A stretch of 38,543 nucleotides of DNA from an uncultured Clostridia bacterium (GTDB taxonomy: Bacteria; Bacillota; Clostridia; Oscillospirales; Acutalibacteraceae): positions 1-38,543 of the forward strand of contig CANQIG010000001.1 in assembly GCA_947623765.1 (NCBI GenBank), in the 5' to 3' direction. The position numbers and the translations under genes were made by a program. The notes beneath the pieces were generated by a model. It searched no databases, was not told the origin of the DNA, and saw nothing but the letters and a program-made list of their open reading frames with translations. Numbering within the stretch: position 1 is the first letter of the stretch; each line of letters starts with the position of its first letter. Positions 1-6,518 of this stretch are shown here, one piece after another.

Positions 1-1799
1 GCGTGCGGTATATTCGCGTCACCGACAACGGCTGCGGCATTGATGCGGAGGACGTGGAGACGGCGTTCCTGCGCCATGCCACAAGCAAAGTCCGCACAGA
101 ACGCGATCTCGAATCCATCGGCACGCTCGGTTTTCGCGGGGAGGCGCTCGCCTCGATCGTCGCCGTGTCCCATGTGGATCTCATCACGCGCACCGCAAGC
201 AGCGAGATCGGCGCACACTACGCGGCTTCCGGCGAGGAACCCGGGACCCTAGAGGAAGCGGGATGCCCGGCCGGGACCACGATCACGGTCCGCGATATTT
301 TTTATAACGTCCCCGCGAGGATGAAATTCCTGAAAAAGGACGTCGCGGAGGGCAACGCCGTCGCGGGGTTGATGGATAAGATCGCACTCTCCCACCCGGA
401 GATCTCGTTCCGCCTGATCCGGGACGGGAGAGAAACGCTGCACACGCCAGGAGACGGCAGGCTGGTCTCCGCAGTGTACGCCGTATTTGGCAGAGAGTTT
501 TCCCAAAATCTGGTCGAAGTGGACACCACGGTCGGCGGGATCCGCGTACACGGCTGTATTTCGACGCCGACCGGAAGCCGCCCGAATCGGAGTATGCAGA
601 ACTTCTTCATCAACGGGCGCTTTGTGCGCAGCAGAACGATGATGGTGGCGCTCGAGGAGGGCTACAAGGGTACGATCATGACGGGGGAATTCCCGGCGTG
701 CGTGCTGCATCTGGAAATGCCCGCCTCGGCGGTGGACGTCAATGTGCATCCGACAAAGCTGGAGGTCCGCTTTATCAACGAGCGCCCGATTTTTGACGCG
801 GTGTTCAACGCTGTTCGTTCCGCGGTCACACAGAACCGGGACACCAAAGCGTTGGAGCAGCTTTCGGCGCGCCGCCCCGTTTTCGATCCGCGAAGGGCGG
901 AGGAACCGAAGCGCGCCGAACAGGTAGTGCTGACTGGAAGACCCGCACAGAGCGGACAGGTTTCGCAGAGCGAGCCGCCAAGGAGGACCTTCCTTTCCGA
1001 CAGCGCGCCGGAATCTCACGGTCCGACGCGGGAGTTTTCGATTCCCAAAGCCATCGACCGGCTGCTGGATCTGCCCGTTACGCCGGAAAAAGAGCCGGAG
1101 GAGCCGAACCGCCCGGAAGAAAAGGTCGTCTCCGCTTCAATCGGGACGGATGCTCCTGATTTGCTGCCCGATCCGCAACCCGAACCGGCAACGCGGGAAA
1201 CTTCTCCCATTGGGGAAAAACTTGGGCTCGCCGCGCACCGGATCATCGGAGAAGCGTTTGACACCTATATCATCGTGCAGTATGACGCGGATACGCTCAT
1301 GTTCATCGACAAGCACGCGGCGCATGAGAGATTGTTGTATGAAAGGCTGAAGGCACAGGAGTCCGATGTGTTTGCACAGACGCTCCTTGAGCCCGTTACC
1401 GTGCTTTTGGAGAAGAACGAATACTCCGCCGTCCTCGCGAATCTGGATGCTTTTTCCAAATCCGGATTTGACGTGGAGGATTTCGGCGACGGGACGGTGC
1501 TGGTCCGCACCGCGCCGCTGCGGCTTGAAGGGCAGGAGGTCTCCGACGCGGTTTTGGAGATGGCGGGATACCTCGCGGATCACAAAACCGACCTCACGAC
1601 CGAACACATGGACTGGCTCTTCCACAACATCGCCTGCCGCGCCGCGGTAAAGGGCGGGAATGCGTCCAAGCGGGAGGAACTGATCGCGCTCGCGGAGCAT
1701 TTGGAGGAAAACCCGGAGATCCGGTACTGCCCGCACGGCAGACCGATCTATGTGATGCTGAAAAAGCGCACGCTGGAAAAGGAATTCGGGCGCGTCTGA
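1..1799 (+). CDS. mutL: DNA mismatch repair protein MutL (5'-truncated by window edge)
   Basis: MutL couples mismatch recognition by MutS to strand incision. The reading frame is open at the left edge and already inside the GHKL ATPase domain: the DNGCGI motif lies at visible residues 8-13 and TLGFRGEAL follows at about 42-50, so roughly the first 55-60 residues are outside the window. The GTG at position 3 is therefore not the true start. A variable, proline- and glutamate-rich linker (about 290-410) leads to the C-terminal dimerisation and endonuclease domain. There DKHAAHER at about 436-443 matches the metal-binding DQHA(x)2E(x)4E motif, with ACRAAVK and CPHGRP further on. This indicates an endonuclease-active MutL, as in bacteria without MutH. 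The TGA stop overlaps the miaA ATG by one base, so the two are probably translationally coupled. Confidence 0.97.
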   Translation, partial: VRYIRVTDNGCGIDAEDVETAFLRHATSKVRTERDLESIGTLGFRGEALASIVAVSHVDLITRTASSEIGAHYAASGEEPGTLEEAGCPAGTTITVRDIFYNVPARMKFLKKDVAEGNAVAGLMDKIALSHPEISFRLIRDGRETLHTPGDGRLVSAVYAVFGREFSQNLVEVDTTVGGIRVHGCISTPTGSRPNRSMQNFFINGRFVRSRTMMVALEEGYKGTIMTGEFPACVLHLEMPASAVDVNVHPTKLEVRFINERPIFDAVFNAVRSAVTQNRDTKALEQLSARRPVFDPRRAEEPKRAEQVVLTGRPAQSGQVSQSEPPRRTFLSDSAPESHGPTREFSIPKAIDRLLDLPVTPEKEPEEPNRPEEKVVSASIGTDAPDLLPDPQPEPATRETSPIGEKLGLAAHRIIGEAFDTYIIVQYDADTLMFIDKHAAHERLLYERLKAQESDVFAQTLLEPVTVLLEKNEYSAVLANLDAFSKSGFDVEDFGDGTVLVRTAPLRLEGQEVSDAVLEMAGYLADHKTDLTTEHMDWLFHNIACRAAVKGGNASKREELIALAEHLEENPEIRYCPHGRPIYVMLKKRTLEKEFGRV

Positions 1800-2758
1800 T
1801 GGAGAAGATCAAGGTATTTGCGGTGCTTGGACCGACCGCGGCGGGAAAGACCGCGCTCGCGGCGCGGCTTGCCCGCGCGATGCACGGAGAGGTCGTCTCC
1901 TGCGACTCGATGCAGATCTACCGTGGAATGGAGATCGGAACGGCGAAGCCTTCCGAGGAAGAAATGCTCGGCGTGCCGCATCATTTGATCGGCTGCGAGG
2001 AGCCCACGGAAACGTTCAGCGTGATGGATTACGTGACGCTGGCCCGTGCAAAAATAGTTGAGATCAGCGAGCGGGGAAACCGCGTTTTTCTTGCCGGAGG
2101 GACCGGACACTATGCGCGGGCGCTGCTGCGGGGAATGCCGTTTTCGGAACACGGCAGCAGCGAGGAGGTCCGCAGAACACTTTGGGAAACATTCGAGCGG
2201 GAGGGCATCGGTCCGCTCTATGAGGAACTCCGGCAGAGAGACCTGAGGGCGGCGGAAGCGATCCACCCGAACAACACGAAGCGGGTCCTGCGGGCGCTGG
2301 AATATTGCAGACTGACGGGAGAGCCGTTTTCCGCACAGGCGGAGCGTTCTCGGCTCGAAGAACCTCCCTACGATGCGAAGATCCTGATCCTTGGGTATCG
2401 GGACAGGGAAGTTTTATACCGCAGGATCGACCGGCGCGTCGACGAAATGGTAGAACGCGGGCTCGTACAAGAAGCGGAAACGTTCTGGACGTCGTTTTGC
2501 GGCGGGTCCGGGACGGCGGCGCAGGCCATCGGGTATAAAGAGCTGTTCCCTTATTTCTCCGGCAGTATTTCGCTGTCGGAGGCGGTGGATCGGATCAAGC
2601 TCTCGACGCGGCACTTTGCGAAACGGCAGCTCACCTGGTTTCGGCGCGAGCCGGAAGCCGAGTGGCTCTATGCGGATGATTTTGAAACGGAAAACGCGCT
2701 GACCGAAGCGGCCCTTCGGCTGGCAAAGGCGCACTTTGAGGGAGGGAGCTGCCCATGA
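1799..2758 (+). CDS. miaA: tRNA dimethylallyltransferase MiaA
   Basis: MiaA transfers a dimethylallyl group to N6 of A37 in tRNAs that read UNN codons. The 319-residue protein has the expected length. Near the N-terminus it shows the P-loop GPTAAGKT, then DSMQIYRGMEIGTAKP with the catalytic Asp region, VPHHLIG, GGTGHYARALLRG (a variant of the usual GGTGLY), NNTKRVLRALE, QAIGYKEL and the tRNA-binding KRQLTWFRR near the C-terminus. It starts in a one-base overlap with the mutL stop and ends in an ATGA overlap with the next gene, so mutL, miaA and the HlyD-like gene look like one operon. The mutL-miaA order is common in Clostridia. Confidence 0.97.
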   Translation: MEKIKVFAVLGPTAAGKTALAARLARAMHGEVVSCDSMQIYRGMEIGTAKPSEEEMLGVPHHLIGCEEPTETFSVMDYVTLARAKIVEISERGNRVFLAGGTGHYARALLRGMPFSEHGSSEEVRRTLWETFEREGIGPLYEELRQRDLRAAEAIHPNNTKRVLRALEYCRLTGEPFSAQAERSRLEEPPYDAKILILGYRDREVLYRRIDRRVDEMVERGLVQEAETFWTSFCGGSGTAAQAIGYKELFPYFSGSISLSEAVDRIKLSTRHFAKRQLTWFRREPEAEWLYADDFETENALTEAALRLAKAHFEGGSCP

Positions 2759-4062
2759 TGAATAATCCCTTGATCCGGCGGATCGGCGCCACGGCGGTGG
2801 CGATCCTGCTGCTCATCTATGTCGGGTATCAGGTCTACCGCTCCCAATATACCGGGCTTCGGACGGAACCCGCGATGTTTTCCACACTTTCCGATTCGAT
2901 CTCCACAACGGGATACGTCCTGCGAAACGAACAGGTGATCCGTTCCAATCTTAAAGGTGTGCTGAATTACACCGTCGACGACGGGGAGAAGGTCGCGAAG
3001 AACGGCACCGTCGCCGAGATGTTTGCGACGGAGGAAGGCGCCGCAGCGAAAAACCGGATCGCGCGGATCGACGAAGAACTCAGCCAACTCGAGCAGCTCA
3101 GCAGTCCCGGGGATTTTTCCGCTTCCAACCCGCAGCTGCTCGGCACACAGATCAGCAAAAACATTGTCGGGCTTTTGGACGATCTGCGCGGCGGCTTGTT
3201 TTCCTCCCTCACGGACGACAAGACGAACCTGCAGCTTCTGCTCAGTCAGAAGCAGATCATCATCGGCGCGGAGAGCGGGGGAGACTTCGGCGAATACGTG
3301 GCTTCGCTCGAAGCGGAGCGCGACAGTTTGGAATCTCTGAACACGGTGCGCACCGGCGTGATCCGTTCCCCGGCGGGCGGATACTTCATCCACAGCGTGG
3401 ACGGATTGGAATCGTCCTTGGACGAGGAGGAGATCCTCTCGCTTTCCGTTTCCGATGTGGAGTCCCTGCTGGCTCGGGAACCGGCGCCGGTCTCGGAGAA
3501 TGTCATCGGGAAAGTCTCCCGGGATTTTAACTGGTACATCGCTTGTGTCCTCACGGAGGACGACTTGGTCCGCCTCGGGCAGATCCGCGACGTGACCGTC
3601 GAGATGCCGTTCGCCTCCGCGACGCAGATCCCCGCGACGATCATACAGATCAACGAAGACGCGGCGACGGGAAGCGCTTCCGCCATTCTCAGCTGCTCCT
3701 ATATGGGCGCGGATCTTGCATCGGCGAGAAAAGAGCCGCTGCAGATCAATCTCTCCAGCTATTCCGGCGTGCTGGTCAACGAGCGCGCGATCCACTTTGC
3801 GGATTACACCGCGCACGAGACGGATGAGAACGGCAACGAGATCGAGACGGTTTATCACAATGTGCAGGGCGTGTATGTGCGGAGCGGCAGCCGAATTCGA
3901 TTTGTCCAGGTATTTACCGACGCGACCATCAACGGATACGCCGTCTGCAAGGTGAGCCTCTCGGAAGACGAGCGGGCGGAGCTCGTCACGAGCCGGACGA
4001 TCCAGCTCTATGACGAGGTCGTTGTGGAGGGAACGGACCTGCACGACGGAAAAATGTTGTGA
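2755..4062 (+). CDS. Membrane-anchored HlyD-like (periplasmic-adaptor-fold) protein
   Basis: The 435-residue protein has a single N-terminal membrane segment (about residues 10-27) followed by an extracytoplasmic part. After the anchor, TGYVLRNEQVI and GVLNYTVDDGEKVAKNG resemble the first half of a biotinyl/lipoyl-like domain. A short coiled coil follows (about 99-120, with KNRIARIDEELSQLEQL), and then a second lipoyl-like half around GVIRSPAGGYF (about 200-211). This layout fits HlyD-type adaptors. There is no ABC transporter or outer-membrane partner nearby, and its target is unknown. From general knowledge, genes of this kind often sit just upstream of sepF in Clostridia, so an envelope or division role is possible but is inference. 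It overlaps miaA by ATGA. The TGA or TAA context at the end is followed by the sepF promoter region. Confidence 0.75.
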   Translation: MMNNPLIRRIGATAVAILLLIYVGYQVYRSQYTGLRTEPAMFSTLSDSISTTGYVLRNEQVIRSNLKGVLNYTVDDGEKVAKNGTVAEMFATEEGAAAKNRIARIDEELSQLEQLSSPGDFSASNPQLLGTQISKNIVGLLDDLRGGLFSSLTDDKTNLQLLLSQKQIIIGAESGGDFGEYVASLEAERDSLESLNTVRTGVIRSPAGGYFIHSVDGLESSLDEEEILSLSVSDVESLLAREPAPVSENVIGKVSRDFNWYIACVLTEDDLVRLGQIRDVTVEMPFASATQIPATIIQINEDAATGSASAILSCSYMGADLASARKEPLQINLSSYSGVLVNERAIHFADYTAHETDENGNEIETVYHNVQGVYVRSGSRIRFVQVFTDATINGYAVCKVSLSEDERAELVTSRTIQLYDEVVVEGTDLHDGKML

Positions 4063-4141
4063 TATCTGAGGAATATTTACCCAAAATATGCCGTTTCGGC
4101 GTATTTTTGCAATTATTTTTCTCAAAAAATCGATTCTTTTA

Positions 4142-4170
4142 TTGACATTCGTGCGAAAAAATTAGATAAT
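4142..4170 (+). promoter_or_regulatory. SigmaA-like promoter of the sepF operon
   Basis: A perfect -35 TTGACA (4142-4147) is followed after 17 bp by the -10 GATAAT (4165-4170, one mismatch to TATAAT). The region around it is AT-rich compared with its surroundings. The predicted transcript start, near 4177, leaves a leader of about 120 nt before sepF. Confidence 0.8.
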
Positions 4171-4181
4171 GATAGATAGGG

Positions 4182-4278
4182 TTTTCTGTAAACAGAAAAT
4201 TGAAGGCGGCTTCCGTGTCTTTTGGATCAGGCAACACGGAAGGCTCGCCGAGGGCAAGATCGGGTTTACGTATGTAAA
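4182..4278 (+). promoter_or_regulatory. Structured 5' leader of sepF (three hairpins)
   Basis: Three inverted repeats lie between the promoter and the sepF ribosome binding site. The first is TTTTCTG/CAGAAAA (4182-4188 and 4193-4199) with a 4-nt loop, right at the predicted transcript 5' end. The second is CTTCCGTGT/ACACGGAAG (4210-4218 and 4234-4242), a perfect 9-bp stem with a 15-nt loop. Its base can be extended by GGCG/CGCC (4205-4208 and 4246-4249) across an internal loop. The third is TTTAC/GTAAA around 4265-4278. None has a U-tract, so they are not terminators. I do not recognise a known riboswitch class. A role in mRNA stability or translation control is inference. Confidence 0.45.
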
Positions 4279-4298
4279 TCAGCTTGGAGGTTACTGAA

Positions 4299-4757
4299 AT
4301 GGCTGGGAATCTTTTGGAAAAACTGCAGAGACTCTGGAATCCTCCGGATGACGAGTACGATGAGTATTACGAAGAAGATCCAGGTCCTGAATCGGAAGAA
4401 GCGCCCTATGAACCGGAAACACCGGCCGCATCGCGGCGCAGCGTGTCCTCGAACCGGGTCGTGAACTTCAACGCCAGAACCCAGGTCCGCATGGCGGCGT
4501 TCCGGCCGATGTCCTTTGGCGAAGATACCCGGACGATCGCCGAAGCGATCAATGAGAAGCAGACCGTCATTCTGAATCTCGAAAACACCGAGCGCGAAGA
4601 ACTTCGGCGGATTCTCGACTTTCTGAGCGGCGTCGCCTATGCAAACCACGGCGGCATCAAGCGTGTTTCCACCGGGACGTACATCATCACGCCTGAAAAC
4701 GTGAACCTGAGCGGCGAAGAAGTGGTGGATGAGCTCGAAAACGCCGTGTACTACTAA
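4299..4757 (+). CDS. sepF: Cell division protein SepF
   Basis: SepF bundles FtsZ polymers and anchors the Z-ring to the membrane. The 152-residue product begins MAGNLLEKLQRLW, the expected amphipathic membrane-binding helix. An acidic linker follows (about 17-45, with DDEYDEYYEEDPGPE). The conserved SepF core starts around residue 55 and includes RPMSFGEDTRTIAEAI, KQTVILNLEN, RRILDFLSGVAYA and YIITPENVNLSGEE. I chose the ATG at 4299 because TGGAGG sits 8 nt upstream. A TTG 15 nt further up is in frame but would overlap that site. ylmH begins three bases after the stop. The ylmE (YggS) and ylmG (YggT) genes that often flank sepF are absent here. Confidence 0.96.
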   Translation: MAGNLLEKLQRLWNPPDDEYDEYYEEDPGPESEEAPYEPETPAASRRSVSSNRVVNFNARTQVRMAAFRPMSFGEDTRTIAEAINEKQTVILNLENTEREELRRILDFLSGVAYANHGGIKRVSTGTYIITPENVNLSGEEVVDELENAVYY

Positions 4758-4760
4758 ACG

Positions 4761-5495
4761 GTGGCGGACGAGCTGTTTGACGCCCGTATCCGGGACTGTC
4801 TGCGCCTCGGCGAAAAGCGGCCCGCATTTATGGGATTTCTGGACCTTGCGGAACGCGCCCGCGCGGAAGATCTTCTGCGCGCGCAGCCTGTTCCGAACTG
4901 CCGCTTTTTCGGGGGATTCCCGGAAGCGGAACGGACGGTCTTCGGGGTATTCCCGGAGTATCTGGACGCGGACGAGGAGCCTTTTCCAGTTTCCGCTTTG
5001 ACGGTCACTTTCCGGAAGCAGGACATTCTTCGGCACGGAGACTTCCTCGGCGCTTTCCTCGCGGCGGGCGTAGTGCGCGCCTCGATCGGGGACATCCTCA
5101 CCGAGGAGGGGCGTGCGGTCCTTTTCGCGCGCACGGAGATCCTGGATGCACTGCTGCCGATCCAGAAGGTGGGACGCGTCGGCGTGAAGGTGGAATCCGG
5201 TTTTTCCGATCCGCTGCCGCCCGCGCACAGGTTCCAGTCTTTGGGCGGCGTCATTGCGTCGCCGCGGCTGGACTGCTTCGTTTCCTTTTTCGCATCAGTC
5301 AGCCGGGAGAAGGCGTCCTCGATGGTCGCAGCGGGCTTGGTCTCCGTAAACCACCGGGAAACGTTTTCCGGTTCCCGTCCGCTCTCGGAGGGGGACGTGG
5401 TTTCCATCCGCCATGTGGGACGTTTTATTGTGGATACATTCGGTCATAAAACGAAAAAAGGCCGTTTGTCTATAGAATGCAGAAAATTCATTTAG
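4761..5495 (+). CDS. ylmH: YlmH-like RNA-binding protein (C-terminal S4 domain)
   Basis: The 244-residue product matches the YlmH family encoded in Gram-positive division clusters. It has a central region with VTFRKQDILRHGDFLGA and RASIGDILTEEG. A C-terminal S4 RNA-binding domain (about residues 170-235) contains SREKASSMVAAGLVSVNH and SEGDVVSIRHVGRF. In Bacillus YlmH is associated with ribosomes and with rescue of stalled nascent chains; it is not essential. The start is GTG three bases after the sepF stop, with no strong ribosome binding site, which suggests translational coupling to sepF. The stop codon overlaps the GGAGGG of divIVA. Confidence 0.9.
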   Translation: MADELFDARIRDCLRLGEKRPAFMGFLDLAERARAEDLLRAQPVPNCRFFGGFPEAERTVFGVFPEYLDADEEPFPVSALTVTFRKQDILRHGDFLGAFLAAGVVRASIGDILTEEGRAVLFARTEILDALLPIQKVGRVGVKVESGFSDPLPPAHRFQSLGGVIASPRLDCFVSFFASVSREKASSMVAAGLVSVNHRETFSGSRPLSEGDVVSIRHVGRFIVDTFGHKTKKGRLSIECRKFI

Positions 5496-5506
5496 GAGGG
5501 TTTATC

Positions 5507-6487
5507 ATGTTGACAATTCAGGATATCAATGAGGTCAGCTTCCGAAAAGCCACCTTTTCCGGTTATAATTCGGACGACGTTGACCAGTTTATCGACGAAG
5601 TCCTGGAAACAGTCACAGAGCTGACACGCGAATTGGACCAAGCAAAAGCAAACGCTTCCTCCAATACCGGCGCGGCTCCCGCTCCGGCGCCCGCCCCCAG
5701 AAAAGTGCCGGTCAGTGACTCCGAACTCGCGAGAAAGAACGCGGAGCTTCAGGAAAAGATTGCGGTCCTCGCGGAGCAGGTGGAAAACTACCGCCAGGAA
5801 GAGGATTCGATCAAGGACGCGATCCTGAGCGCGAAGCGCCTCGGCAGCGCGTCGATCCGCGAAGCGAAGGCGAAGGCCAGCGCGACCATCACGGAGGCCA
5901 ACGAGAAGGCGGAAGCCATCGTCTCCGACGCGCGCGCCAAATCGCAGGCGGTCGTCGATTCGTACAACACGCAGATCCGGCAGAAAGAGCAGGAGCTGGA
6001 AAGCCTCAAGCGTTCCGTCACGGAGTTCCGTTCGCAGCTCTATGAGATGTACCGGGATCATCTTGCCGTCATCGAAAAGATGCCGAATTATCCGGATTCG
6101 ACCGTAAACCCTAAGTTTGTTCCGTCTCAGACCGCTCCGGCAGCCCCGGCTGCGGTTCAGGCTGCCGCGCCTGTTGATGAGGCGGAACCGGAAGAAGAAA
6201 CGATCCCGATCCCTGCGGCCGCGCTTCAGGATGAGATCTCGGAAGAGGAACCGGAAGCCGCCCCGGAAGAGGAGGAGATCAAGATCGTCCCTCCTCCGCG
6301 TGAGCCGGAGCCGGTCTCGGAGAAGGACGCGTACATTCAGGAGCAGTTTAGCGGCGTAGGCATCAACCTGAACGCCTACGGCGATATTCCCGAGACGCTG
6401 CAGAAGGAAAAGCAGACGCAGTTCCGCTCCTTTGATTATGGGATCGAGGAAGACGGCAGACACGCGAAATTCAAGAGAAATAAATGA
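5507..6487 (+). CDS. divIVA: Cell division / pole-organising protein DivIVA
   Basis: DivIVA binds curved membrane at septa and poles and recruits division or sporulation partners. The 326-residue product begins MLTIQDINEVSFRKATFSGY. The following VDQFIDEV completes the conserved N-terminal membrane-binding domain (residues 1-35). An alanine/proline linker (about 50-65) leads into a long coiled coil (about 70-195) rich in Ala, Glu, Lys and Arg. The C-terminal half is acidic with proline stretches, ending in a short conserved-looking tail after about residue 280. The ATG at 5507 is chosen because GGAGGG lies 6 nt upstream; the in-frame ATG at 5477 falls inside ylmH and lacks a site. It is longer than Bacillus DivIVA mainly through the linker and acidic tail. 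Confidence 0.95.
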   Translation: MLTIQDINEVSFRKATFSGYNSDDVDQFIDEVLETVTELTRELDQAKANASSNTGAAPAPAPAPRKVPVSDSELARKNAELQEKIAVLAEQVENYRQEEDSIKDAILSAKRLGSASIREAKAKASATITEANEKAEAIVSDARAKSQAVVDSYNTQIRQKEQELESLKRSVTEFRSQLYEMYRDHLAVIEKMPNYPDSTVNPKFVPSQTAPAAPAAVQAAAPVDEAEPEEETIPIPAAALQDEISEEEPEAAPEEEEIKIVPPPREPEPVSEKDAYIQEQFSGVGINLNAYGDIPETLQKEKQTQFRSFDYGIEEDGRHAKFKRNK

Positions 6488-6518
6488 GAAGCAAACGAAA
6501 GGCAGGCAAACTTCCAGA

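Noticed and set aside
2755..4062. A drug- or toxin-export system based on the HlyD-like gene
   Set aside because: No ABC transporter, MFS pump or outer-membrane partner is adjacent, and the gene sits in a conserved division neighbourhood.
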